From Tretioscincus oriximinensis (Eukaryota; Chordata; Lepidosauria; Squamata; Gymnophthalmidae), in contig JAJVDF010000003.1 in the NCBI GenBank assembly GCA_022410635.1, forward strand, positions 2,553,421 through 2,617,420: DNA of 64,000 nucleotides, given 5' to 3'. The notes under the pieces were generated by a model. That model was not told the origin of the DNA. It worked only from the letters and a program-made list of their open reading frames with translations, and ran no database searches. A program made the position numbers and the translations under genes. The stretch's first letter is position 1. Every line of letters begins with the position of its first letter. Below, one piece after another: positions 1-18,264 of this stretch.

Positions 1-63
1 AGCTTCTGCTACCTAGCTTTTTATTGTTAGTCTCTAAAGTGCTATGAGATCCCCTTGCTAGAT
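1..63 (+). repeat. Penelope-like element 3' tail fragment
   Basis: The first 63 bases carry the motif order 'agcttctgct-acct ... tgttagtctctaaagtgct', which recurs at the end of the Penelope-like element at 37.5-38.3 kb and in about ten other places here. It is cut by the window edge and lies in a WDR17 intron. Confidence 0.6.
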
Positions 64-597
64 AATGTGTTTGTTTAGTAAGCAATATATCCTTTATTAA
101 TTGCTATTGTTCTTTTTTCTTCACTTTTTCCATAACTTTTGCAATAAAGTAATTGAAATGAAAATAAACACCATGACTTTTACCTCTTCCACCTGTTCAA
201 CAATGTCCCTGCTCTATGTTAGTCCTTTTTCATGAGTTTGATGAAACATTAAAAATAGATTTCTGTACAGCACAAGTCAATAATTTAGATATATGTGTGC
301 CTTCATACTTTTAATGTTTTCAATATGAGTCTACAATTTGGAAAATCAAATAGGAAGAATAAGAATCAAGAAGTAAAAAAAAAATAAAGAAGAATATGTT
401 TTATATTTTAGATTCTTCAAATTGTTCCTTCATAGTTTGACTGTACTGTAATTACAGTAATTAGTAGCTCCAGAATGATTATATCATTCATTTTTGAATC
501 AATTTTTAAAATGGCAAATAAATATACTATTGTAAATTTAGATATATGTAATTTTCAAACATATTCATGAAGGCTTTTTTAAAAATTCTATTTTCAG

Positions 598-3500
598 ATT
601 CAGAAATGAATTGTTAATATTGTGTGGTTACATCGGTGCTTTACTGGCTATTCGAAGACAATATGATAGCATTGTGCCAGCACTTTATGAATATACAAGG
701 TATTTGGTTTTTTTTTAATTACAATAAAACTATGTCTAAAATTAGTAAACTATTTTCTCCTCTCCCCTCCATGCCCAACTGCAGTTCTTCTGTACTACAT
801 CTCTTGAAATCAATTATCCAAGTTATATTGAGACCCTTTCATCTTACATTAAAATCTTGATTTTCAAGTCTGTCAATGCCAGGCAGGTGAAATTTGATTA
901 ATAGTGAATCTTGCCAGTTAGGGTATCCAATCTGTATAGGTATTGTTTGCCAGAGGCATTATGATATAGCAAAACTGTATATCTGAGCTCTTGGAATAGT
1001 AGGGAGAGGTACTATAGCCATACTGGGGTCTGACTGTCCCATTTTAATTTGTCCCATTTTAATTACTCATTCCATCAAAATCACATTCAAGCATGAAGAT
1101 ACTCATAATGCCATCAGCAAATACTAATGCACCTCAGTATATTAGAACATCATGGAAAAATAATTTATTTCAGTAGTTCAATTCAAATAGTGAAACTGTA
1201 TATTCACTACACAGAGTGATATATTTCAAAAATATATATACACAATGACTATACAACATTGAACTCTCTCACAACATTGTAATTTTATGGCTTTGGAGTT
1301 TTCATAAACATCACCATTAAAATAAATAAACACTTGAAATAGATCAATCTGTGTGTAATTAGTCTAAATATGAGTTTCATTGTATGAATTGAATTAACAT
1401 TTCCATGATATTCTAAAATTATTGAGATGCGCTAGTATGGTGGCATGTCTTCCTTTGGCATTCTCTAACTCAGAAATCCCATCTTGCAGTTTGGATAGTG
1501 TGGAAAGAAAATTAGTATTCCCTTTGCTGCTGTGTGGGTGTTCTTCCATTCTGAAGGTGAACTGAAGCTGGATTAAAACTTCGATATGAAAGAGGCCTTA
1601 GTTTATTCACCAATCAGATGATTTTCCTTCAATGTTCTATAGCTAGAATTTGGTACGTGCTTTCACTCCTTGTGTTTCATTATTTATATTTTTCCAGCCA
1701 GCTTTTAAAAAGACGAGAAGTTTATGTCCCCCTGAAAATTGAACAACTCTCTGAAGAGCTTGATGCTTGGAGAGCATGTACTCAGTCGCTCAACAAGTAA
1801 GTGCACCATGACTGTGAATGCTTTGAATTTACGATCTTTTCGCCTTAAATAAAGGATGAAACATATCAGGAACGCCATGAAATTTTTGGAACCTCCTTCT
1901 CAATCAGTTTTCAATTCGTAAAAAGTTATTGTAAATAATTAGGTATATTTCTCTTAGATCTGTTGATGAAGTGCCACACACACCACCTTCTGAGCAGCAA
2001 CAAGAGATTTATGAGATGCTGGGTTCTCGAATGAAAGAAGAACCCCTGAAAGTAACAATTGGACTGGATTATGTTACAGGATCTAACCTTCCGAGCCATT
2101 CAGATGTCCATATCTCATGTTTAACAGGATTAAGAATACAGGTATAATACTGTGTTGAGCAATATCATCGTCATTATTATCATCGTCATTAGTCTTGCTG
2201 TTGTTGACTGACAAAACATAGTACAAATCCCAACAGCAGATCCCATGTTGGAGTTGGTCTCTGGTCTCTTTCCAAGTGGTTAGGATGTGGTTATGTATTG
2301 GCAGATAATGTGAGCAGATCCTAGAAGTGTAGCCGTTGTCAGTTGGCAGGTGGCGACTTTGTCAATGCCTAGTCCTTTCGTGTGCAAATCCAGGCTCTTT
2401 AGGGTCTGCACCCAGTGTGCCCATAACCGCTGGGACTACTGTTGCTGATCTGTGCCATAGTAACTGGATTTCCGTGTCTACGTCTTGGTATTTTTCAGTG
2501 TCCACAATCCCATCGTATTTTTACCCATTCATTTTTTACTACTTTCTCAACCATATGGTCCTACCAGTTTTTCTTAGTAGGCATATTATTAGTATTAGAA
2601 CTGCATCTTAGCATTTTAAAAAGTGTGTAACCCATCCTTATATATAACACATGTCATTTTTTTGTTTATGTGTAATTTGGGGAATGTGACAGACAAGATA
2701 CTGGAAGCAGGAGTGAGTTAAGGTCAGAGAAGGCAGCTCTCTTGCCAGAAGGCCAGCTTTAAGCTCCTGCCTCAGTTGGAACAGGGAAAATGCTTCAGGG
2801 TTGGCTTACATGATGCCAGAGCTCCCGCTCACCCTTTCTTAACAGTCAACAATCTAAAGCAAGATGCTCTTCCAGAAGTTTCCCTTCCCCAGAATTTCCT
2901 TCAGGGCTATATCTGAGGTGTTTGCCCCAAGCAGGGAGGCACCAAACTGGCCACTGCCCCATTCTAATCAGTGGCACAGAACTTAGTTGCAACCCTAATA
3001 AAATAAATAATTTATTTATAATGTCCTTTTTTCCAAAGGATGTCACAAAGAAACATATACAATCAATGTTAACATACAGCATACAACAAATTTTACTTTC
3101 CTTCCTTCCAAAAGTCATTGTAGAGACGTTTTATGGGGAGTGCCCAGCAGTCTGTACCCTCTGTGGTTTGGCCATTTCAGCAAAAGCAGAAAACAAAAGG
3201 ATTCGCAATCTTGGAAATACAAAGGAATTGATAAGATACCTCATCCACTAACCGTCTCAAGACGGTTAGCAATAAAAAGCTTAACATATTAAAATGGCAA
3301 TATCTAATAGTAGGAAAGGGACAGCAGTTTTTTCAGCCAAAGGCCGGGTTAATGGGGTGCATGGAGCATTTTCTGAATGCCTACAGAGATACTGATTGAT
3401 GCACCTCAAGGGGGAGACTGATCCATAGTCTGGGAGGTGCCATGGAGAATGTCCTATCCTGAGTTCCCACCCTTTTTGCTCCTGCATTGTCAGGAGGGGA

Positions 3501-3751
3501 TCCTCTGCATATCTTAAGGCACGAGTGGATTGATATGGGAACAATGAAGCAATTCAGAATTGAAATCATTTATTTGTGCTCTAGAATCTCATTTGCAATA
3601 TATAATAGCTGAGTGTTGATATTTTGTACAGGGTCCTGTGTTTTTCCTTGAAGACGGAAAGTCGGCAATTTCACTCAACGATGCACTGATGTGGGCAAAA
3701 GTTAACCCTTTCTCTCCACTGGGTACAGGCATCCGCATCAATCCATTCTAA
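598..3751 (+). CDS. WDR17: WDR17 (WD repeat-containing protein 17), C-terminal four exons
   Basis: Partial gene; the 5' part lies left of the window. Exons read as 598-699, 1698-1796, 1958-2141 and 3632-3751 (stop TAA 3749-3751). All have AG acceptors and GT donors and the phases chain without a break, giving 167 codons plus stop. Readable pieces include LLILCGYIGALLAIRRQYDS, QLLKRREVYVPLKIEQL, EELDAWRACTQS and a C-terminus ending GTGIRINPF. I recognise these as the conserved C-terminal region of WDR17, after the WD40 propellers; the exact molecular role is not well established. The downstream neighbour SPATA4 is convergent, as in mammals. Introns carry a LINE remnant (2220-2600) and another interspersed repeat (2990-3560). 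Identity rests on remembered similarity plus synteny; the splice sites are seen directly. Confidence 0.93.
2220..2600 (-). mobile_element. Decayed non-LTR retrotransposon ORF fragment
   Basis: The minus strand reads EKYQDVDTEIQLLW, then TVVPAVMGTLGADPK. This resembles the region after the reverse transcriptase in a widespread group of animal LINEs, where a 'VIPVVIGALG'-like motif is typical. The frame is broken soon after. It lies inside the last WDR17 intron. The exact clade is uncertain. Confidence 0.55.
2990..3560 (-). repeat. LINE-like interspersed repeat, antisense copy
   Basis: Shares its layout with copies near 31.05-31.38, 35.08-35.56, 47.67-48.19, 49.67-50.01 and 51.99-52.29 kb. The shared parts are 'aaggccgggttaa', a 'gatgcacctcaagggggagact' stretch cut by differences, 'atagtctgggag' and 'cttaaggcacgagtggattgatatggga'. 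The class is not certain; it resembles the 3' region of an old sauropsid LINE. Confidence 0.5.
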
Positions 3752-4475
3752 CAAAAGAGTTTTTATAAAAATGAACACGATCATTTGGGTTTAGTAGCCG
3801 AAAGTTGTGAGGCTCCGTTTCCCATGAACCTTGTAAACTGTGTATTTAATTTTTATATTACATTTGATAATCCAAGGAACAATGTATACAGTGGGTGGCC
3901 AAAGGCTTTCTTGTAAGAATTTCAATGATGTTTCTGTGATCAAATAAGAAATGGTGTCTCCAGTTTATTGGGCTGTAAGGGCAGCACAAACTGAAACCAA
4001 CACTCATGGGAAATTTATTTTCATGGAGCTGCTGAACAGCTTTTGGAATTTGGCTATTAGATACAAATTCATACTTTGCAAAAAGTCGATATTTGTGTCT
4101 TCAATTTACTGGAAGCTGCTGGAGTTTATCTGGATTGTACTCTAATCTAATAAATGAGTCCTAAGGGTAAATTAAATGACTGCATAGTAAATACAGATTA
4201 TTGTTTATCAAATATTTTTGAATACTTAGTTTTTCACGTCAATTGGCATAAATTTTTTCTTATATTTTGAATATCCAGATTTGACATTTCTCTTTATTTT
4301 AAACGACTAAACATATTTCTAGAATTTTATTTTCCCACAAAGGAAAATTACTTGTAAGTAAAGAAATTGCTTATTGTGAAGTACTAAAAATATATGATGT
4401 TAGAACATTTGATTCCTTAAATTGTGATTGTAGAACCACGATATGCAAATGTGCAACACATAAATAAATATTTTA
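3752..4475 (+). other. WDR17: WDR17 3' UTR with poly(A) signal
   Basis: AT-rich sequence follows the WDR17 stop. A canonical AATAAA lies at 4149-4154, about 400 bases after the stop, and AATAAA-like words recur near 4462. No other gene is seen here. The true 3' end cannot be fixed from sequence alone. Confidence 0.55.
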
Positions 4476-4739
4476 CATCAAAGATCTTTATTTGTGGTTT
4501 TGTTGTAGTTGAAGATGCAGTTGAGATAAAAACTCAGATTGAAAAACCTGGTTGTCATATTGTTTATAAAGTAACTATCCATATTGTCTGCAGCTAATTA
4601 CTAAACATATTTTGGATGAAGTGGCTTGAACTAGGCATCTATCAAAGAAAGTTAATTTCATTCCAGTTACAATCAATATACGGATCACTAAAGGTAGAAA
4701 ATTACTTTCACATTCTTAAAAATGTAGCAATCTGATCTT

Positions 4740-4840
4740 GTAGCACTTTAGATATCACAAGAGATGGGCAAAGTGGCATGAGCCTTCCNTAGACAAGTCT
4801 ACTTCTTCAGATTTTCTTGACACAGACTAACNTGGTTGTT
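4740..4840 (-). repeat. Penelope-like element tail fragment
   Basis: Contains 'ggcatgagccttccn-agacaagtctacttcttcaga' and 'cacagactaacntgg', the antisense form of the recurring Penelope-like tail. It lies between WDR17 and SPATA4. About 4840-5570 shows no gene, only AT-rich DNA and a short LINE-like tail near 5065-5115 ('gccctgagacctttcgg'). Confidence 0.55.
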
Positions 4841-5576
4841 CCTTTGAAATCTTTTACATTTCTGTCAACATCAAAGGAATGGGAATTTGGGACAGGACCT
4901 TCTCACTGGTGCCCTCCAGTGGTAATAGTTTCCTCCATCAAATATCACTGCATACATTCAGAAACTCTGAAAACACACTTTTTTGCACCGGCCGACGAAA
5001 CAGCTTTTCCTTCCCCCTGTTGTTGTTCTCAATGACAATAAAAACAGGTTAAGTATCTATATTAATTGCCCTGAGACCTTTCGGTATTGGGCAGGACAGA
5101 AAAATAAATATAAATATGGTCAGAAAAAACCACNCACTTTCCCTTAGTTGGGATAAGAATACCAGCACTATATGCTACAACCTTCAAGATGCTTTTGAGC
5201 GGGACTTGCTGTTGTAAAAGAACGAAGCCTTCGATAAGGATATAGTGTGTCAAAAAGAAAAAAAGTTTATTAACCAATCCTTTCAGAATTAGTTAATAAT
5301 GAATTATGTATGACACACGGTACCTATGCTTGTAAGTCCCAGAATAGTAAATTTAGTTTAAAAAGTCCAGAAAATGTGAATAAAAATATAAAGGAAAAAA
5401 GAAAATTGAACCAGCTAGCCTAATGATACAAAAGTAGACCCAGGCAACGTCTCCTTCTGTTTAAACATCAGTATTACAATATGCCAGCAGGATCCAGTAA
5501 TGATTGACATCTCATAGCACACGGTAATGATCTTTCTTCAAGATGCATAAATTCTTAATTTTGTCAATACAAATGC

Positions 5577-5582
5577 TTTATT
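5577..5582 (-). other. SPATA4: SPATA4 poly(A) signal
   Basis: TTTATT on the plus strand is AATAAA on the minus strand. It sits about 90 bases downstream of the SPATA4 stop codon, a normal position for the signal of a short 3' UTR. Confidence 0.6.
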
Positions 5583-5669
5583 GAACATTATTGGGCAAAC
5601 CGGCATTTCCTAAAAATAGTGAAAAATCTGCTACAAGTAAGGCTTCTGCTTGTCCTAGAGTTCCTCTAG

Positions 5670-11969
<6,300 letters not shown>

Positions 11970-12135
11970 GGTGGGCAGGAGAAAGAAGGAGAGATGCCGT
12001 CGGGGCCTTCAAGGTCGGCGAAGAAAAACCACCAGCTCCTGCTGCCGCTGCAAGGGTCCGGCCGGTCGGCTCGGCCGCCGGATTCAACTGCCCCCCCCGG
12101 CCAGCAAGAGAGACGCTTCGTGGGGGACCAGCACG

Positions 12136-12136
<1 letters not shown>

Positions 12137-12169
<33 letters not shown>
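12137..12169. repeat. (AGC)11 microsatellite in the SPATA4 promoter
   Basis: Eleven uninterrupted AGC units (33 bases) lie about 170 bases upstream of the SPATA4 start codon, between it and the X-box-like sites. They may fall in the 5' UTR. On the SPATA4 transcript strand the repeat would be (GCT)n/CUG. Confidence 0.9.
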
Positions 12170-12182
12170 TACACTACGCTGC

Positions 12183-12211
12183 GTCGCTATCGCAACGGTT
12201 ACCCAGGCAAC
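12183..12211. promoter_or_regulatory. Tandem RFX X-box-like sites upstream of SPATA4
   Basis: GTTACCCAGGCAAC at 12198-12211 fits the RFX X-box half-site pattern GTTRCC-N2-GGYAAC exactly. One base away, GTCGCTATCGCAAC at 12183-12196 matches 11 of 14 positions of an X-box. RFX factors drive ciliary and spermiogenesis genes, which suits SPATA4. Binding is inferred. Confidence 0.7.
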
Positions 12212-12269
12212 CGGCCGACAACAGACATTGGCTGCATCCACACGGAATCTTACCCTGGGCTGCTCTTTT

Positions 12270-12449
12270 TAGATGACCCCTTTTTGGGGGGGCGGGGGGT
12301 TGAAAACCCGGTTTTGGGATGCCCCCCCCGTTTTTTTCTGAGGAAATTTTTTTCAAAAAAAGGGTTTTTTTTCGAAAAATAATTTTTTTTTCCTCAGAAA
12401 AAAACGGGAGGCATCCCAAAAACGGGTTGGGATCATCTGGTCAGCCTAC
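12270..12449. mobile_element. MITE family C, short copy
   Basis: A palindrome runs from 'agatgacccctttttggggg' to 'gatcatctggtcagccta'. Its core mirrors 'gttttgggatgcc...tttttctgagga' against 'tcctcagaaaaaa...ggcatccc'. A very similar copy lies at 60737-60935 and longer relatives at 17812-18205 and 63219-63580. The shared end is ATCTGGTCAGCCTA. Confidence 0.65.
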
Positions 12450-12605
12450 CTTAGAACAGGAGCCTGCCAACCACATGCTAGTGTAGACTATGGCAGGCCC
12501 CGAATGGGGCCTGCCATAGTCTATACTGGCATGTGGATGGCCAAGCTCTGTCCCGACAGATATGACCCAAAATAAGGCTCCGTATGGACGGGGCATAGTG
12601 GTGCG
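12450..12605. mobile_element. MITE family D (Harbinger-like palindrome)
   Basis: The arms 'acatgctagtgtagactatggcaggcccc' and 'ggggcctgccatagtctatactggcatgt' are mirror images around about 12502. The element resembles the intact copy at 59459-59638, including its central 'gaatggggcctgcc'. The outer end 'gacggggc' is eroded. Confidence 0.6.
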
Positions 12606-12774
12606 TTCCGCCCTCCATTTTGCCGGTAAAAAAAAGGTTGTGCGCGCACTGCGCATGCGTTAGCCTCAAGGAGCAGTCGTGAGCTTTCTCTCCTTGTGTG
12701 AAACTGACTGAAGACGGAATTTCACCAGGTGCTGCTGCCGGTATGATAAGCGAGGCAGCACCTCTCGAAAGTGC

Positions 12775-12800
12775 TTCTTTCTTTCTTTCTTTCTTTTCTT
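12775..12800. repeat. (TTTC)n microsatellite
   Basis: About six TTTC units ('ctttctttctttctttcttttc'). Confidence 0.8.
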
Positions 12801-12839
12801 ATACAACTATTGATGGGGAATCTGTGTTTTGTGTTCTTC

Positions 12840-13140
12840 TTTAACTGGTGTGACAGAGAGGACATTTCAACAAGTGTTGGCAACTGCTGAAATTGCTTCT
12901 TCTTTTAATTTTACGACCATTAACGATGTGCTGGGTGTGTCGAGAAGACAATTTCAGCATAGCCTCTTCTGGAAATAACCTCCCAGGGTTCTGTATCTTT
13001 AACGGGAGTGGGGTAAAAGAGGAACTTTCAGCAGGGGCTACTGGCATAAGTTGCTCCTGATAAAACTGCTTCTTTTCTGCAACCATTAATGGTGTAGAAA
13101 CTGCTGTGGGCATCATAAGCTGCACCTGACTGAAATTGAC
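12840..13140. repeat. MITE family A relatives
   Basis: Repeated words such as 'gaggacatttcaacaagtg', 'gaggaactttcagcagggg' and 'catcataagctgcacctgac' match family A arms in both orientations. The units are diverged. About 13140-14390 shows no gene; it contains an (AC/GT-poor) unique stretch and a poly-C run near 13270. Confidence 0.45.
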
Positions 13141-14389
13141 TGCATGAGAATCTGTTTGCTGTTTTCCTTTCGGAAATATATTAATGTATTGAGAGATGCA
13201 TCACTCAATGATGGGGAGGGCGAGATCCTGCGATCGGGTCCTTTTGGTGGTGGCCCCTAGTGGAATTGATGCCCCCCCCCCTGAAATACGTCAGATTGTC
13301 AGGTTAGGCCTTCTCATTGCAGATCTTTAGAACATCTTTGAAGATGCCCCTCTTTGTCCTGGGCTTGGGTTGAGGAAAGTTCCCTTCAGCTGTACTTTCA
13401 TTCACAGTTGTTTTATTGACAATACTCTGTTTTAAGGATGCTGTATTCTCTTTTTATGCAGGTACATAGAAACAAAAATCCACGTAAATAAAAATCCAGA
13501 ATAAATCAAGGTGGTTGAAGAAGCCGGGGGTTGAACCGGCAACACTGCCGAAATTCCAGAGAGTTTGTTCAGCCACAGTCGCTCTACTTAAGGACCCTGG
13601 TTACACACCACTAACTTTGAACCAAACTCAATCCATTTTCAGCTTAGATCAGAATCAATCTGGAACAGAGCTCAGGCCTTTGCTACTCCGCCAACTCTTG
13701 AAAGTGTGATGACAGTTCTAGGGTTGCAGGTAAGAGTGAGGCAGCGGTGTGACAAGACATGGAGAGGAAGGATGAATCAGTGGGAAGAGATGGAACCGTT
13801 GCGGCTGGGTAAGGGAGACACAAACTTCATCCCATTACTTCACTCCATGCCCCTTTTTCACATCTCCCCCCCTCCCCCAGCTGTTATGGCATTGTCCACC
13901 TCTGGTGACATCTCCCACCCTATTCGGTCTGCTGGTGGCCCACTGAATTCTGATTTTCTGTGCCCCACCAACTGACTGTCAAGTAAGAGCTGGGGGGTTG
14001 CCATTCACTGTGGGATAACTGGGAGGTTGGAGTGCATTGGAAAACTGGGGGTCCACCAGAGGTTTATCNTGAGAACCTGGAGTGGAGGTATAAAAGGGGG
14101 CACAGGGGATTGGGGTAATCAGTTTTCCTGGACATCTTTAAGCTCTAGCAACAAATTAGATACTACAGTTCAGGGAACTAATGAACGAAGAAATACATTT
14201 ATAGTTTGAGACCAGCATTACCATAGAATGTTGAAGAGTCCATAATTTAGTAAATTATCCTTTTAGAATGACAAATGGCTTTGTTGTAAAATATGTAAGC
14301 ATAAAGTGGAAAATTATTAGTCCTAGATTAATAGCAAGGACACAGCAGACTTTGCTGATCCATGTGTCATAAGCAGCAAACCAAAAAGA

Positions 14390-15125
14390 ACTATACTGGA
14401 TCGGGCCAGAGCCCATCTTGTCCAGCATTCTGTATCACACAGAGGCCCATCAGATGCACCTTGGCAGTTTGAACTGAGGAAAGCAAAATATGCACCTGTT
14501 CATGACTCCCTGCAAATGGCATTTCAGGAGTCCTGCCTGTTGCTCCATCCCAGAGGCAGCATCCAGACATCCATCCTAGTACCCATTTATACCCTTGGTG
14601 TCCATAGACCTGTCTAGTTCTGTCTTGAAGCTATCCAAGCTGTTGGCTACCATCGTCTCTTCAGGAAGTAAATTCCACAGGCTAATGACCCTCTGGGTGA
14701 AAAAATATTTTCCTTTGTTCTCACTTTTCTCCCCATGTTTCAAGGGCAGAAACATGGAGTGCCCTCTGGTTCTAGTGTTGTGTGATAGAGAAAACATTTT
14801 TCTCTATTCACCCTATCCATCCCATGCATGATTTTGTACACTTCAATCAGATCACCTCTCAAGCGTTTGCCTTTCAAGACCGAAGAAGCCCAGACGCTGC
14901 AGTCTGACTTCATAAGGGAGCTGCTCCAGACCCTTGATCATTCTTGCTGCCCTTTTCTGCACCTTCTCTAGTTCCACAATATCTAGATTTTCAGAAGGCT
15001 TTTGATAAAGTCCCTCATCAAAGGCTCCTAAAAAAGCTCCATACTCATGGTATAAGAGGACAGATTTTGTCCTGGATTGGAATCTGGGTAAAATATAGAG
15101 GGTAGTAATAAATGGAAGATCACCT
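14390..15125 (-). mobile_element. CR1 LINE, 5'-truncated with an inverted 5' segment
   Basis: From about 14390 to 14981 the sequence is an antisense CR1 3' end, matching the reverse complement of about 45810-46410. At about 14982 it switches to sense CR1 reverse-transcriptase sequence, 'ctagattttcagaaggcttt' onward, matching 45129-45265. The stretch between these two parts of the element is missing. This is the layout of a twin-primed LINE insertion. It lies between SPATA4 and ASB5. Confidence 0.8.
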
Positions 15126-15164
15126 TCTTCTGGTTGTTGCTCTGAATGAGAATGGACCTGAGTC

Positions 15165-15290
15165 ACACATGTACTTTTAATCCAACTTCAATTCTTGAGA
15201 ATTCTTAAGTGGGNTTTTTCCTGATTTACTGCAGTTCTTTAGGACTGTAGATGGATTAAAAATACATTCCTGACTCCATCCTTGGTTTTG
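15165..15290. mobile_element. MITE family B copy
   Basis: Arms 'cacatgtacttttaatccaac' (with differences) and 'gatggattaaaaatacattc' flank 'gcagttctttaggactg'. This is the family defined at 57257-57390. Confidence 0.5.
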
Positions 15291-15564
15291 AGGCTTGCAT
15301 TTAAGATAGGATTCCTACATAAAATCCAGGATAGAGCTTTGGATCTTTAATGGCCATAGAAGAGGGGACTTTGCCTGTTTCTAATGCCTGCAGCCTCTGG
15401 AGGGCGGGGGAATCATTTTTTATATTCATTTAAAGATGCAAAATTCTATCCTGGACTTTATCTGATAATCCTAATTTAAAAGACAAAAGAAAAGTTATAT
15501 TTTGGAAACAATAAATAAGTACAATAAAAGGAAAGACTACATTTCCATGTTAATATACTGAAAA

Positions 15565-15690
15565 TATCCAAGAGTTTTGCAGTGTGGGGATGTGCTAATC
15601 CGGTGCAGTTTATAATGCCTGAAAGTGTCTGGTGATAAAAACGCTTTCCCACACCCATTAAAGGTGTACATAATTCTGTAACAAAATCTG
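15565..15690. repeat. MITE family A fragment
   Basis: 'gtgcagtttataatgcctga' and 'tttcccacacccattaaagg' are family A words. About 15690-16200 is AT-rich with no feature seen. Confidence 0.45.
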
Positions 15691-16199
15691 TAGCAAAGAA
15701 AACGTCTGGGACAATTTCAAACATTTTAAGAATAGAAAAATGCTCATGTTTAACCTTTAACATTTGTCTTGGTGTAATCATTGTAACAAAGAATATTATT
15801 TATAAACTCCAAGTAAAGTGGGCAAAAATAAAAGTAAAACTAAGAGACAAAGAGAAAGAACAACTGTTCTCACAGAGACATTATAATGAGATAATATGGT
15901 ATTTTAGTACTTTATATCCAAACATGTAGGCTACGTTGCAGTGGATTGTCTTTCAATATTTCATTTAAAAACTATTGAAATTCATGCAATTTAATTAAAT
16001 AATGCAGTTGCTTAAGTATTTGGAGATTGTCAAGATGCTACATGAGATGAGAATATGCTCAAAATCTCTTCTAAAAACCTGGTCACAATGTTTTAATCTA
16101 GCTTCAGACCAATTTCAGAATGGAAAAACTCATTAGTAAATCGAATAGCATCTTTTTTTTAACATTATCTAAACAAAAGGTGGATTTACTGAATTAGAA

Positions 16200-16335
16200 A
16201 ACGACACACATTTTTAATCTAATTCCAGGCCTGAAGAATTGGACTAAACCAGGAAAAGATGGTTTAACTGGGTTAGTCCAGTTCTTCAGGATTGAAGTTT
16301 GATTAAAAGTATGTAGCTGACTTTGGCCTTAGATG
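16200..16335. mobile_element. MITE family B copy
   Basis: 'cctgaagaattggactaaac' is mirrored by 'gttagtccagttcttcagga', with outer arms 'acacatttttaatctaa' and 'gattaaaagtatgtagctga'. About 16335-17810 shows no gene or recognised repeat, apart from GC-balanced unique sequence near 16.9-17.4 kb. Confidence 0.6.
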
Positions 16336-17811
16336 TCAGTGTGGTAAAACTAACCCTGTAGTAAAATCATTGGTACAATAATTACTTATTGATATGCTTT
16401 GGTGCAATGTCATATATGGTTCTCTGAAAACAAAGAATAATAAAATTCACAACATCTGCTGCTCATGAAGTTTTGAAGCAGGAAGATTGAAAGAAAAATC
16501 ACACTAATTTTGTCTTTCAGATTTTGTATATATTTATAGAATGTGGTTTAACATACAGTACATAGCTGACATCTAGATGTTATAATGCCCAACAATATTT
16601 TAATTTGTCAATGACCAAGCTTCCATATTGAAGGTTGTTCTACTTGTCATCCCATAATAATCCTGCCTAATCCTTAGTGAAGTTCCTTAGGATACATTAA
16701 TTCTACTCTATTACTTCAAGTCACAGGTACAATGAAAAAAGCCCTTTTGCTCCCGCTAAGTGCTAACCCTTTATGAAGGAGCAGCAGCATTGAAATGGAC
16801 ACGTGGCCTCTTATTGTCCAAGTGTGAAAACCTTAATACATTATGCCCCCACACAAAAGTTTAACACACACAGTTAATGTGAATGTTGTAAACCAGGTTT
16901 TTATGTCAGATGGCATGTATCCATCCATTTACAGTAAGGAAGCATGTTAGATTACCATCAGAATCCTTGCAGCATCTGCTGCTGCTGGGTGGCCTACCCT
17001 GAATCAGCAGTTTCCCAGTCGATTCCTGCTCTGAGATTCTCCACCTGTTGTTTGGATCAGCTCCTACTGGGGTCAGGATTATAACAAGGAAGCCTGCCAT
17101 ATATCTGCAAACTCCTCCCTCTCCCAAAATGTGAACAGAAAGGTTAGCATGTAGAGGACTGTTTCAAACCAGTAAGTCTGAATCCAGCTCAGAGCTGCAC
17201 TGAGCATAAGCACAGTGAAGTGGAATTGATGCTGTTGCAACACTTGGATCAAGGGTGCCTTAGAAGTGCCCTTGAAAGTAGCTTCAAATTGCCACCTTTG
17301 AAGGCGACACTTCAAGCTTTCTGCTTCAAATGTGAATTTGGACTGTCCTCGAAGTGAAATGAACCAGATGCAGCATGTGTAACAACAGTATTGCACTCCT
17401 AATGTGGAGCAAGCTGCTTAACGCAAATACACGGGGGCTGCAGCTAATCCAGATCAAGCCAGTCCACACTGAGGTATTTTAAGGCAGGTACATGCAAAAA
17501 AGGCCTCAGACTTACTTGTATAGCCACGTGAAATTCTATGTCTTTCAGCATAGTCCGTTATGTATATGTTAGCCAATCCTGTACTGAAACAGATCCGTAG
17601 AAATAAGAGGAACTGGAAACCTGTTTTCTGTTGCTGACTTTGAGGGGCCAAATATCCTTGTCTATAATTGCTGTGACCACTGTTAAATAAAATCCTCTGC
17701 AAGTGCCAAAATATAAACTTAAAATGGAGTACTTCAGCAATAAATATTACATACAATTGTTCAGCATGATTTCACAGTGCTGTTTTCTTTGTTAGCACTT
17801 TGTCAATAACT

Positions 17812-18205
17812 AGATTGACCAGATTTTCGGAGTCCCAAACTGGGCTAATTAATATTCATGCTAATTTGCATATTCATGCACCATCATGCATACCCGCCTG
17901 AGAAATCTGCGAAACACGCAAGAATTTTTGAAGCATGCTAGAATTTTTTGAAGTGTGTGAGAAATTTGCATTTTTATTTATTTTTTACTGAGGGGAGGGT
18001 GCCTTTAGGAGCTGATCCCGGTTGCCAAAGCCCCCCTAGTAATGGTGCAATGGATTTTTTTTTTAATTCCAAAATATGTTTTTTTCAATTTTTTTCCTAA
18101 GCAAAAAATGGGGAAATACCCACCACCACCACAAGGGCGGGGTAGACACCTCAAACTGGGTTCCCCCCCCNAAAAAAAATGGCTAATCTGGTCAGCCTAG
18201 TCAAT
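17812..18205. mobile_element. Family C DNA element, long copy
   Basis: Ends are 'attgaccagattttcgg' and 'atctggtcagcctag'. The interior shows 'attaatattcatgctaatttg', 'ttttttactgaggggagggt' and 'agcaaaaaatggggaaatac'. The copy at 63219-63580 carries the same blocks in the opposite orientation. No transposase is visible, so it is non-autonomous. Confidence 0.6.
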
Positions 18206-18264
18206 AACTTGATCAAGGAATCACAAATATTGTTGGACTATTAACAATTGTCATTAGCGATAGA

